A DNA stretch of 24,143 bases from assembly GCA_014379925.1 (NCBI GenBank), contig JACMKY010000341.1:1-24143 (forward strand). The letters are read 5' to 3'. The notes beneath the pieces were generated by a model. It saw nothing but the letters and a program-made list of their open reading frames with translations, searched no databases and was not told the origin of the DNA. Below, piece by piece: positions 7,842-15,773 of this stretch; position 1 is the first letter of the stretch, and the number at the start of each line of letters is the position of its first letter. This stretch comes from Cytophagales bacterium (GTDB lineage Bacteria; Bacteroidota; Bacteroidia; Cytophagales; ES-bin-26). The translations under genes and the position numbers were made by a program.

Positions 7842-8360
7842 ATGTCAGAAGTAAACACTGGTGGTGGAGGTGGTGGTAAGAAAGGCGGTAAGATCCGCAG
7901 CAAAAAGCAATCTACCAGGATTGACATGACCCCGATGGTGGACCTGGCTTTTTTGCTGCTCACTTTCTTTATGCTGGCCACTACCTTCAGCAAGCCGAAA
8001 ACAATGGAACTGGTCATGCCCGAAAAGCCCAAGCCAGATGACTTGCCACCCAAGGTGCAAGAGCGGAACGTGCTTACGGTCTTGTTGGCCAAGGACAACA
8101 AGGTGGTTTGGTACCAGGGAATCACGAATCCTCAACCAACGGTGACCAATTATTCGTCCACCGGCATCCGGAAGGTATTGCTGGAAAAGTCCCGTGAGGT
8201 AGGTAAGAAATTTGTGGTGTTGATCAAGCCCAGCGATGGTTCCACCTACCGTAATGTAGTGGACATCCTGGATGAAATGGCCATTACCAACGTGCGCAGT
8301 TACGCGCTGGTAGACATTGCAACCACGGACACGGATTTGCTGAAGGCCCAGAGCCTGTAG
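7842..8360 (+). CDS. exbD: ExbD-type TonB motor subunit, copy 2
   Basis: The 172-residue product starts with a Gly/Lys-rich cytoplasmic tail (a run of six Gly, then several Lys), followed by the single helix with DMTPMVDLAFLLLTFFML; Asp 34 is the conserved proton carrier. The periplasmic domain includes VVWYQGITNPQPTVTNYS, then YSSTGIRKVLLEKSREV, and ends with VVLIKPSDGSTYRNVVDILDEM. It is close to copy 3 over the whole length and more distant from copy 1. It begins 43 bases after copy 1. Bacteroidota TonB clusters usually carry two exbD genes, and this looks like the standard second one. Confidence 0.94.
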   Translation: MSEVNTGGGGGGKKGGKIRSKKQSTRIDMTPMVDLAFLLLTFFMLATTFSKPKTMELVMPEKPKPDDLPPKVQERNVLTVLLAKDNKVVWYQGITNPQPTVTNYSSTGIRKVLLEKSREVGKKFVVLIKPSDGSTYRNVVDILDEMAITNVRSYALVDIATTDTDLLKAQSL

Positions 8361-8506
8361 CGGGCGGGGCGACCGGCAAAAACCTGACCAGCAGTTGAAA
8401 GGGTTGGGTCCGGTGACTGGGTTGACTTGTCCAACATTTTTCTGGTGTGTTTTATGGAAAATGCCACTGGTCGGCATCTTCCTGATGAACCCCGAAAAAT
8501 TCACTT

Positions 8507-9022
8507 ATGGCACAAATCAACGCTTCGTCCGCTGAATCCAAGCGCCTTGGCAAGGTGAGGAGAAAGAAAACCTTTATCCACCTGGATATGACTCCAATGG
8601 TAGATCTGGCTTTCCTGCTCCTCACCTTCTTTATGCTAACGACGGTCTTCAGCAAACCCCAGGCCCTGCCGTTGGCGCTGCCCGACCAACCAGCTGACTC
8701 CGTTTTGCCCCCGGTAACCAACGCGAAGAACGTGCTTACTTTCGTACTCGGCGGCAACAACCGGGTTTACTGGTACGCGGGAGAGGACGTTTCCGGGGCG
8801 AAACTTACTGATTATTCATCCGCTGGCATCCGACGGATCCTGCTGGCGAATCGTGAAAACCGGAAGTTGTGGGTATTCATCAAGCCGGATGATGCTTCCA
8901 GCTACCAGAACGTGGTCACTGCGTTGGATGAAATGGCCATTGCCGCCGTTCAACACCATTCGCTTGCCGACCTTGGTCCGGCCGAACGCGGGCTGGTGAA
9001 AGGGAAAGTCAGTTCTCCGTAA
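8507..9022 (+). CDS. exbD: ExbD-type TonB motor subunit, copy 3 (tandem duplicate)
   Basis: The 171-residue protein keeps all functional parts: basic N-terminus, helix with DMTPMVDLAFLLLTFFMLTT including Asp 33, and the periplasmic segment YSSAGIRRILLANREN followed by VFIKPDDASSYQNVVTALDEM. It aligns with copy 2 along its length, most strongly in the helix and in the YSSxGIR and LDEMAI segments, so it most likely arose by tandem duplication. The sequence has since diverged, and the gap between the two copies (146 bases) is longer than the others in the cluster. The intact Asp and open frame suggest that it is functional rather than decaying. Confidence 0.93.
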   Translation: MAQINASSAESKRLGKVRRKKTFIHLDMTPMVDLAFLLLTFFMLTTVFSKPQALPLALPDQPADSVLPPVTNAKNVLTFVLGGNNRVYWYAGEDVSGAKLTDYSSAGIRRILLANRENRKLWVFIKPDDASSYQNVVTALDEMAIAAVQHHSLADLGPAERGLVKGKVSSP

Positions 9023-9154
9023 ACCGTAGTAACTTGATTGAAGTGCTTTTTCTTTTAGTGGATAGTGAGGTGAACGGAGCAGTTGGTTGTTCGATTGAAA
9101 ACCGCAGTGAATTTTGAATGAGTGAGTATAACCTTGTAAACTTTTTAAACCCGT

Positions 9155-9949
9155 ATGGCTGAAACCGCGAATGCCCCCAATCTGGACGACATAGTTTTTG
9201 AGCAGAGGAACAAAAGCTATGGCGCGTACGAGTTGCGGAAGGCCTACGAAAGGCACGTGAACATCGCCGTGGCCGTCGCCATTGCTCTTTTCCTGCTCTT
9301 CGTAAGTCTCCCGACCATCATCCGCCTGATACAAGGTACGGAGGCGGTGGTGAAGGCGCCACCCAAGAAAGTACGGTACACAGACTTGGCCCCGCCTCCC
9401 CCCATTGACAAGAACATTCCCCCGCCGCCCAAAATCGACATTCCCCCACCCGTCAAGACGGTGATCAAGTTCCTGCCGCCCAAGGTGACGCAGGAAGAGG
9501 TTCCCGAGGAGGAAGAAATGCCGACGATTGAGGAAATCAAGGAGACGCCCACTTCCAACGAGGATGCCGTCGGCGACGAAGTGGTGTTCGAAGCACCGCC
9601 CGCTCAGGTGATCGAGCCGGACGTTCCCGTGGAGCAGGTATACACCATTGTGGAGCAGATGCCCGAATTTCCCGGAGGAACTGAAGAATTAATGAAATAC
9701 CTGTCGAAGAAGGTGAAGTACCCGCCCCTTGCCTTGAGAATGGGCGTGGAAGGAACCGTCTACGTGGGTTTTGTCGTGACCAAAGAGGGTACCATCGACG
9801 CGGTGCAGGTGGTAAAGGGAATCAGCAAAGAGTGCGACGATGAAGCCGCGCGCGTGATCAAATCGATGCCTGCGTGGAAAGCGGGCAAGCAAAACGGACG
9901 TGCCGTTCCGGTGAAGTACACCTTGCCGGTGAGGTTTAAAATTGATTGA
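9155..9949 (+). CDS. tonB: TonB energy-transducing protein
   Basis: The 264-residue protein spans the periplasm and passes energy from the ExbB-ExbD motor to outer-membrane TonB-dependent receptors. The cytoplasmic N-terminus LDDIVFEQRNKSYGAYELRK is typical of Bacteroidota TonB. One membrane helix lies at about 35-56. It is followed by a Pro-rich linker (about 78-110), an acidic segment rich in Glu (113-131), and the C-terminal TonB domain from about 163 with MPEFPGGTEELMKYL, KYPPLALRMGVEGTVYVGFVV and a conserved MPAWKAGKQNGRAVPVKYTLP. The length is normal. The gene follows the third exbD by 132 bases with no promoter motif between them that I can see. Confidence 0.95.
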   Translation: MAETANAPNLDDIVFEQRNKSYGAYELRKAYERHVNIAVAVAIALFLLFVSLPTIIRLIQGTEAVVKAPPKKVRYTDLAPPPPIDKNIPPPPKIDIPPPVKTVIKFLPPKVTQEEVPEEEEMPTIEEIKETPTSNEDAVGDEVVFEAPPAQVIEPDVPVEQVYTIVEQMPEFPGGTEELMKYLSKKVKYPPLALRMGVEGTVYVGFVVTKEGTIDAVQVVKGISKECDDEAARVIKSMPAWKAGKQNGRAVPVKYTLPVRFKID

Positions 9950-10024
9950 TTCGTTTGCCAGCAGGTGACCATCCCAGTGGAGGATGGTTACCTGTTTTCA
10001 TTATACACCGATACGTCACTTTCG

Positions 10025-10261
10025 ATGCCTACGGAAGAGTTTGAAGAAAGGCAGGCAAGCATCAACCGCAAGGTGATGCGTTATTTTGGTTTGTTCATGG
10101 CCGTTGCGTACGTGCTGTTGGGCGTAGTGATCACGCGGATTCCGGAAGGAGCGTGGGCACTTTCGAATTCGCAGAAAATCTCGCTGGGACTCGTCTTCGT
10201 ACTTTACGGACTTTACCGGCTGTTTAAGACCTATCGCCAATACTTTAGAAGGAAAGTTTAA
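10025..10261 (+). CDS. Small two-helix membrane protein
   Basis: I do not recognise a named family for this 78-residue product. It has a charged N-terminus (MPTEEFEERQASINRK), a helix at about 20-38 (FGLFMAVAYVLLGVVIT), a short loop, a second helix at about 51-66 (LGLVFVLYGLYRLF) and a very basic C-terminus (KTYRQYFRRKV), so both ends probably face the cytoplasm. The frame is open to an ATG at 9965, but the extra 20 residues look non-conserved and 10025 gives a compact protein. It ends one base before the PstS-like gene begins, a spacing that implies translation in one operon with it, and it follows tonB by 75 bases. Confidence 0.72.
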   Translation: MPTEEFEERQASINRKVMRYFGLFMAVAYVLLGVVITRIPEGAWALSNSQKISLGLVFVLYGLYRLFKTYRQYFRRKV

Positions 10262-10262
10262 C

Positions 10263-11234
10263 ATGGCTGTCCGCTGCGCTTGGCTTGCTTTGTGGGTTGT
10301 AACGGTTTTCTCGGCCTGTCAGCGGAATGACAACCGCGAAAGCTACACGGACACGCCCACCTCGGGTGAAATCAACCTGTCGGCGGACGAATCCTTGTAT
10401 CCGCTGGTAGAAGCGGAGATCGGTACCTTTCAGGGGATTTATACGTACGCCAAAATCAAGGCGCGGTATCTCCCCGAAAACGAGGCCATCCAGGCTTTGC
10501 TCACGGACAGTGCCCGCGTGGCTGTGTTGAGCCGGAAGCTCAATCCGACGGAGTTGCAATACTTTGAGGAATTAAAGTTGAAGATCACCACTGTTCCCTT
10601 TGCCATTGATGCCATTGCCCTGATTGTGAACACCAACAACCCCGATACCCTGCTTACCTACGATCAGTTGCTGAACATTGTAAGGGGTAAGATCAAAAAC
10701 TGGGGGGAGGTAAATCCCAAATCTGCTTTGTCAGGGATGAACGTGGTGTTCGATAACAGCAATTCGAGTACGGTTCGTTTCATAAAGGATTCTTTGGCTA
10801 AAACTGCCCGACTGCCTTCAAATTGTTTTGCGGTGAATTCCAACCCCAAGGTAATTGAATACGTATCAACCCATTCGGACGCCATTGGCTTGATCGGCGT
10901 CGGCTGGATCAGTGACCAGGACGACCCGATTTCGAGGGGTTTTCTGAAACAGGTGAAGGTGATGTCGCTTTCCAATCCAGGGACGGATTCGAGCGCAACC
11001 GCATTTTATCAGCCTTTTCAGGCGGAAATAAAACAAAAGCTGTATCCCCTGTCCCGGGAAATATACATTGTAAGCCGCGAAAACCGTTCCGGTTTAGGCA
11101 GTGGTTTCGCCGCTTTCGTGGCAAGTGACCGGGGCCAGCGGATTGTTCAGAAATCGGGCTTGTTGCCGACAACGTTGCCGATGAGGATCATTCAGTTGGG
11201 CGACGGGAGCCGGCTCGAACAGGATCAGAACTAA
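10263..11234 (+). CDS. PstS-like substrate-binding lipoprotein
   Basis: The 323-residue protein belongs to the PstS-type periplasmic binding proteins. A hydrophobic signal ends in the lipobox FSAC with Cys 19, so it should be a lipoprotein. The domain shows the family layout: NLSADESLYPLVEAEI, then VAVLSRKLNPTE, VPFAIDAIALIVN, the ligand-side motif DNSNSSTVRFIKD and SHSDAIGLIG-like sequence (HSDAIGLIGVGWI). PstS proteins bind phosphate for an ABC importer, but no pstC, pstA or pstB gene is in the window, and the usual SGT-type phosphate motif is replaced here by SNSST. The gene is placed instead after tonB, with a TPR gene following. It may bind another ligand or act as a sensor or structural partner of the TonB system. 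Confidence 0.87.
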   Translation: MAVRCAWLALWVVTVFSACQRNDNRESYTDTPTSGEINLSADESLYPLVEAEIGTFQGIYTYAKIKARYLPENEAIQALLTDSARVAVLSRKLNPTELQYFEELKLKITTVPFAIDAIALIVNTNNPDTLLTYDQLLNIVRGKIKNWGEVNPKSALSGMNVVFDNSNSSTVRFIKDSLAKTARLPSNCFAVNSNPKVIEYVSTHSDAIGLIGVGWISDQDDPISRGFLKQVKVMSLSNPGTDSSATAFYQPFQAEIKQKLYPLSREIYIVSRENRSGLGSGFAAFVASDRGQRIVQKSGLLPTTLPMRIIQLGDGSRLEQDQN

Positions 11235-11368
11235 GTGTTGAGCCCAACGGGGGTTTATTTGATTGATTACGGATGCAGTTAGTGAATATTTAATCGTTTG
11301 TTTTTTGGGTTCTCTCGGCCAGTATTTCGTGAGAATACCCTAAAACTTTAAAACCCAATCAAACCATT

Positions 11369-13090
11369 ATGAAAATCGTTCAGAATTTGAATTTTCCCAC
11401 TTCAATGCGCACTGTCCTTCCGGTTGCCGGCCGTTGCCTGGTTGCTGGTTTGGTGTGCAGTGCTTTCGTTTTTCAAACTATACCAACGGCAGCGCAGACC
11501 GTGGCCGAGGGCCTTCATTTAGTAGAGGTGGAACAAACGGGGAAGGCGCTGCAATTATTCAACCAGATGATCACGGCTAATCCCAAGGATGCGTCGCTGT
11601 ATTATTACCGTGGTTACGCGTATCTTCAACGCGACAACCCGGATTCGGCCGCGATTAATTTCAACCAAGGAATCGGTGCCAACGCCAAGGAAGCCTTGAA
11701 CCACGCGGGCTTGGGTCACGCGTTGCTGGATCAAAAAAAAGTGCAGGAGGCGGAAGCCAAATTCGACCAGGCCCTGCAAATGACCAAAAACAAAAACACC
11801 ACGGTGTTAAACGCCGTTGCCGAAGCGTACCTGACGGCGGAGAGCAAAAACATTCTGAAAGGCAGGGCCCTGTTGGAAAGATCGCAAACCCTGGACAAGG
11901 GAAACCCGAAGACCCTTATCTTATTGGGTGATTCGTATCTGCTGGAAAATAACGGGGGAAAGGCCGTCAGTAACTACGAAAACGCCACGACCATCAATAA
12001 GAACCTATCCGAAGGATACTGGAAGGTTGGCAAGGTGTTTACCCGGGCGAAAAACTTCGCCGCGGCGGAGGAAAACTTCAACAAGGTAATCAGCATTGAT
12101 CCGAACTACGCGCCGGCGTACCGCGACATGGGCGAACTGTATTATTTTACCGGCAAGGTGCAAAAAGCCAAAGACGCGTACGCCAAGTACCTTCAACTTT
12201 CCGAGATCAAAGGATCCAGCCGTGATCGTTACGCCAACGTACTGTTCGCCTCGAAAGATTATCCCGCTGCCATCAAGATCAGTCAGGAGGCGTTGCAGCA
12301 AAACCCGAACGATTCGAAGTTCCTCCGTTTGCTGGGTTTCGCCTCCTACGAAGCCAACGACTACGCCACGGGTCTGAAAGCCATGCAGCAGTATTCCACG
12401 ACGGTCCAACCGGATAAGATGCAGGCGATGGACTACGAATACATGGGTAAACTGTACGTCGGTGCCAATTGTGACTCGCTGGGTGTGCAAGGGGATTGTG
12501 ACTCGCTGGGAATCATGAGCCTGCGGAAGGCGATGGAAATGGATACTGCCCGGAAGAGCGATGTTCGCCAGATCATCATAAATACGTACAAGGAAAACAA
12601 GCGGTACGCCGACGTTGCCCGGGAATCCAAGGAGATGATGGCGGAAAAGCCGGCCGCCACGGCGAACGATTATTACAGCTACGGCTTGTCCCTCTACCAG
12701 AGCGAACAATTCGTGGAAGCCGATTCCGCTTTCACGAAGGTAACGCAAATGACGCCGGATTATCCGGTGGGGTACTTGTACAAAGCCAGAGCGGAATCGC
12801 GGCTGGACCCTAGCCAGGAAAAAGGCTTGGCAAAATCCACCTACGAGAAGTTTATTGCGTTGGCAGAGGCCAAACCCGAAGATGTGGAAAAATACCGAAA
12901 ATTCCTGGTGGAGGCGTACCGGTACATGGGCGGCTACTACGGGAGGATTAAAAATGACCTGGATAACTCCCTGGCTAGTTTCGACAAAGCCCTGAAGTAC
13001 GATCCCAACGACGAGCAGGCCAAGGCGGCAAAGAAAGCGCTGACTGCCAAGCCAAAGCCCAAACAATCCAGCCAAAGCCCGAATAATTAA
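11369..13090 (+). CDS. Secreted tetratricopeptide-repeat protein
   Basis: The 573-residue protein has a long signal region (about 1-43, hydrophobic VAGLVCSAFVF and AQT cleavage area; an alternative ATG at 11405 gives a shorter signal) and then mostly TPR helices. Repeats are clear from about 44 to 340, for example SLYYYRGYAYLQRDNPDSA, EGYWKVGKVFTRAKNFAAAE and PAYRDMGELYYFTGKVQKA, and resume near 440-560 with DYYSYGLSLYQSEQFVEAD. The C-terminus is Lys/Pro/Ser/Gln-rich. TPRs bind other proteins, so a periplasmic scaffold role is likely; no enzyme domain is visible. A nine-residue internal duplication (CDSLG twice) interrupts the repeats near residues 368-382. It is the last gene of the run that begins at exbB and is followed by a strong terminator. 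Confidence 0.9.
   Translation: MKIVQNLNFPTSMRTVLPVAGRCLVAGLVCSAFVFQTIPTAAQTVAEGLHLVEVEQTGKALQLFNQMITANPKDASLYYYRGYAYLQRDNPDSAAINFNQGIGANAKEALNHAGLGHALLDQKKVQEAEAKFDQALQMTKNKNTTVLNAVAEAYLTAESKNILKGRALLERSQTLDKGNPKTLILLGDSYLLENNGGKAVSNYENATTINKNLSEGYWKVGKVFTRAKNFAAAEENFNKVISIDPNYAPAYRDMGELYYFTGKVQKAKDAYAKYLQLSEIKGSSRDRYANVLFASKDYPAAIKISQEALQQNPNDSKFLRLLGFASYEANDYATGLKAMQQYSTTVQPDKMQAMDYEYMGKLYVGANCDSLGVQGDCDSLGIMSLRKAMEMDTARKSDVRQIIINTYKENKRYADVARESKEMMAEKPAATANDYYSYGLSLYQSEQFVEADSAFTKVTQMTPDYPVGYLYKARAESRLDPSQEKGLAKSTYEKFIALAEAKPEDVEKYRKFLVEAYRYMGGYYGRIKNDLDNSLASFDKALKYDPNDEQAKAAKKALTAKPKPKQSSQSPNN
12468..12510 (+). repeat. 27-base in-frame duplication in the TPR gene
   Basis: The 16-base word ATTGTGACTCGCTGGG occurs at 12468-12483 and again at 12495-12510, 27 bases (nine codons) apart, producing CDSLG twice. 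The frame is kept. It looks like a recent local duplication in a loop between TPR helices. Confidence 0.8.
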
Positions 13091-13112
13091 GGAGTGGTTT
13101 GGTAATTTTCGT

Positions 13113-13144
13113 AGTCAGGCGGTCAATGACCGCCTGACTTTTTT
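13113..13144 (+). terminator. Intrinsic terminator after the TPR gene
   Basis: A perfect 12-pair stem (AGTCAGGCGGTC at 13113-13124 with GACCGCCTGACT at 13128-13139), a three-base loop and a T-run to 13144 follow the TPR stop by 22 bases. It closes the exbB-to-TPR run. The leftward RND gene converges on it from 13249. Confidence 0.92.
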
Positions 13145-13248
13145 GTTTCGGGAAGAATAAGCGCCAAACGCCCTCCGAGCCAGCATGCGCACCGACCCGC
13201 GTCCTGGTTCACGGTTTTGTTCCGGGCAATGCACTGCCTGCAAAGCCC

Positions 13249-15603
13249 TCATACTTTTCTAGCCGCCGCCTTTTGTTCCACGTTTCTTTCCAGCGAGAGA
13301 AGAAAAGTGGGAAGCAAAACGAGGTTAGAAAACATCGCAATCAACAGGGTGATGGAAATCAGGATACCCAACGCGGCGGTGCCTTGAAAGGAAGAAGCGG
13401 CAAAGATGGCAAATCCGGCGAACAGAATGACGGCCGTGTACAACATGCTGATGCCCGTCTTGGCGATGGTGTTCGAGATGGCTTCGGAAACGGACAGGCC
13501 CGGGGTTGCTAATTCTTGCTTGTACCGGGTCATGAAGTAGATCGTACCGTCGGAAGCGATGCCGAAGGCAATGCTGAAAATCAAAATCGTGGACGGTTTC
13601 AGGGCAATGCCCACGTACCCCATAATGCCCGCCGTGATCAGCAGCGGAATGATGCTGGGAGGCAGGGAAATCGCGATCATCCGCAGGGAAGGAAACTGGA
13701 AGGCCCGTACCAGGCAAATGAGAATGATCGCCAGCAGCAAACTTTCCCGCAGGTTATCCAGCAGGTAATCGTTGCCCCTCGCAAAAATGACGCTGTTGCC
13801 CGTGATGCTCACGCCGTACCGCTGGTCGTCCGGCAGCATTTTTCCTTCCTCCGCGCTGTAGTTAAAAATGGAGTCCGCTCTAGGCCCAATTACCCGAAGA
13901 AGTTCGTTGGTGCGGACGGAACCCACGTCAGCCATCTGAAAACTGACCCGGGTGCGGCGGCGGGTGCTGTCCAGAAACGCCTGCAGCCGGTTGTCGTCGC
14001 CTTGGATCCCTTCGGTGTAGCGGGCGAGTTTGCTCAATTCCAGGGCGGGTGGCAGGACGTAAAACCGGGGTGCCCCGCCCCGGTAAGCCTGGTAAAAAAA
14101 CTTGACCGCTTCCACTACCGACAAGGGGCGGGAAAATTCGGGGTACTTGTTTATTTCCCGTTGCAACAACCGAATTTTTACCAAAGTACTCGGGTTTAGC
14201 ACGCCTCCTGGCCTTCGGGTATCGATGGCCACCTCAAAAGGCATAACGCCCTTGATGTGCTTTTCGAAGAATTTGAGATCGGTGTAAATGGGATCGTTCT
14301 TGGGTAGATCGTCCACTACGTAACCCACCACCTTGATTTTTAGCATTCCCCAAACTGACACGGCAATCACGACGGCCATCGCGGTATACGTGGCCATCCG
14401 ACGGTGGTGCACCAGGTGGTTTACTTTCCGGAGCAGACTGGTCACCAGCCGGCTGTTGAGGTGTTGGGTGCTCCGCTCCGAAGGGGGAGGCAGGTAGCTG
14501 AAAATGATGGGAACGAAAATCAGCGAAATGAAGAATGTGACCATCACGTTGAGGGCCGCTACCAAGCCAAATTCCATCAGCAGCGAACTACCAGTGAAAT
14601 AAAACACGCCGAATCCGATGGCGGTGATCACGTTGGCAAGGAACAAGGTGGGACCGATGGTGCGGATCGCTTCGGAGAGCGCTTCCGGTTGATTGCCGTG
14701 CCGGGCGTATTCCTGCTGATAGCGGTTCAACAGAAAGATGGTGTTGGGAATACCGATGACGATGATCAGCGGGGGAATCAATCCCGACAACAAGGTGATG
14801 CGGTAGCCAAACAACACGATGGTGCCTACCGACCATACCACGCCCACGGCCACGATGATCATCGAAAAAAGCACCACCTGCGGCGAACGGAAGAAAAACA
14901 GCAGAATGGCGGCCGTTACGGCCAGCGCCAGCAGCGAGAACAGCTGCATTTCCTGGGCAACCTTCGCCGAGAAGGCAGTGCGGATGTAGGGAAGCCCGGA
15001 ATAATGCATTTGCAGCGCGTGCGCCCGGCCGAAAATGTCCGCCTGCTGCTTGATTTGCTTCACAATGGCGATCCGGTTCTTGGAATTCAGCACCCGGTTG
15101 TCAAAGGTGATGGCCATCAGGTGCGCCGGACTGTCCTTCGCGTAAATAATGCCCTCGTAAAAGGGCAGGGAAGTGACAACCCCTTGCAGGCTATCGAGTT
15201 CGGATTGGGAACGGGGGAGGGAAGAGAAAATGGGCCGGAACGAAAACCGGTCCAGACTGTCGTTGCGGAGGATGGTATAAAGGGCGACGTTGGAGACCAC
15301 GGTTTTAATTCCCTCGAGCTGGCCAACGGAACGGTTCAGTTCGTACCAGTCCCGGAAGAAGGGAAGCGCGTACATGGAGTCGGTTTCCACCCCAATGACC
15401 ATTACGCTGCCATCCTCCCCGAACGTTTTCTTGAAAGCGCCGTAGGCTTGCAAGTCGGGATCGTCGACGGGCAATATCCGGGCCATCTCGTACGAGAGCG
15501 AAATCCGTGATCCGTGGTAACCCATGAACGCGGTAGTGACCACCAGCAGCCCCAGGAGGGGAATGCGGTTTTTCAGGATGAACGAGGCGATCTTTGGCCA
15601 CAT
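13249..15603 (-). CDS. RND/MMPL-family inner-membrane transporter
   Basis: The 784-residue protein has the duplicated RND layout: helix 1 near 13-29, a large periplasmic loop (about 30-215), a block of helices (about 220-375), a central helix near 397-415, a second loop, and a last block (about 620-775). Sequence such as LSGLIPPLIIVIGIPN and FSIAFGIASDGTIYF marks the MMPL/Patched-like, sterol-sensing-domain side of the superfamily, which uses the proton gradient to export lipids or hydrophobic compounds. The proton-path Asp is present in the second half (Asp 685), but the matching position in the first half is Asn 287. It follows kup by 170 bases on the same strand. No membrane-fusion or outer-membrane partner gene is beside it, which fits a stand-alone lipid transporter. 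Substrate unknown. Confidence 0.9.
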   Translation of the reverse strand: MWPKIASFILKNRIPLLGLLVVTTAFMGYHGSRISLSYEMARILPVDDPDLQAYGAFKKTFGEDGSVMVIGVETDSMYALPFFRDWYELNRSVGQLEGIKTVVSNVALYTILRNDSLDRFSFRPIFSSLPRSQSELDSLQGVVTSLPFYEGIIYAKDSPAHLMAITFDNRVLNSKNRIAIVKQIKQQADIFGRAHALQMHYSGLPYIRTAFSAKVAQEMQLFSLLALAVTAAILLFFFRSPQVVLFSMIIVAVGVVWSVGTIVLFGYRITLLSGLIPPLIIVIGIPNTIFLLNRYQQEYARHGNQPEALSEAIRTIGPTLFLANVITAIGFGVFYFTGSSLLMEFGLVAALNVMVTFFISLIFVPIIFSYLPPPSERSTQHLNSRLVTSLLRKVNHLVHHRRMATYTAMAVVIAVSVWGMLKIKVVGYVVDDLPKNDPIYTDLKFFEKHIKGVMPFEVAIDTRRPGGVLNPSTLVKIRLLQREINKYPEFSRPLSVVEAVKFFYQAYRGGAPRFYVLPPALELSKLARYTEGIQGDDNRLQAFLDSTRRRTRVSFQMADVGSVRTNELLRVIGPRADSIFNYSAEEGKMLPDDQRYGVSITGNSVIFARGNDYLLDNLRESLLLAIILICLVRAFQFPSLRMIAISLPPSIIPLLITAGIMGYVGIALKPSTILIFSIAFGIASDGTIYFMTRYKQELATPGLSVSEAISNTIAKTGISMLYTAVILFAGFAIFAASSFQGTAALGILISITLLIAMFSNLVLLPTFLLSLERNVEQKAAARKV

Positions 15604-15651
15604 GGAAAGTGAGGTTGGACCGGAGATTTCAGGTTGAAGAGCAGATTTGAA

Positions 15652-15760
15652 GTAGGAGGTAGGAAGTAAGAAGTAAGAAGTAAGAGGTAGGAAGTAGGGG
15701 ATAAGATGCGATGCGCGTAGTCTCCCACCTTACTTCACCTTTTCTACTTCTTCTTACCTC
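15652..15760. repeat. Heptad tandem repeat with inverted arm between kup and the RND gene
   Basis: Seven tandem copies of a heptamer of consensus GTARGRR fill 15652-15700. After about 20 bases the opposite arm (15722-15760) contains pyrimidine-rich words that are imperfect complements of the same heptamer. The two arms can fold into a long imperfect hairpin in transcripts of either strand. It lies between two leftward genes, without a clear T-run. Confidence 0.7.
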
Positions 15761-15773
15761 ATGTATCCGAAAC

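Noticed and set aside
11240..11265. Possible terminator after the PstS-like gene
   Set aside because: Only a three-to-four-pair stem (CCC/GGG) with a broken T-run; too weak to call, and readthrough to the TPR gene is more likely.
12005..13075. Leftward 356-codon open frame
   Set aside because: Antisense to the TPR gene, with no recognisable motif; codon structure follows the rightward gene.
14404..15510. Rightward 368-codon open frame
   Set aside because: Antisense to the RND transporter, rich in Gly, Gln, His and Asp as expected for a shadow of a membrane protein gene.
15652..15700. CRISPR-like array
   Set aside because: The repeats are contiguous heptamers with no spacers, so this is a tandem repeat and not a CRISPR array.
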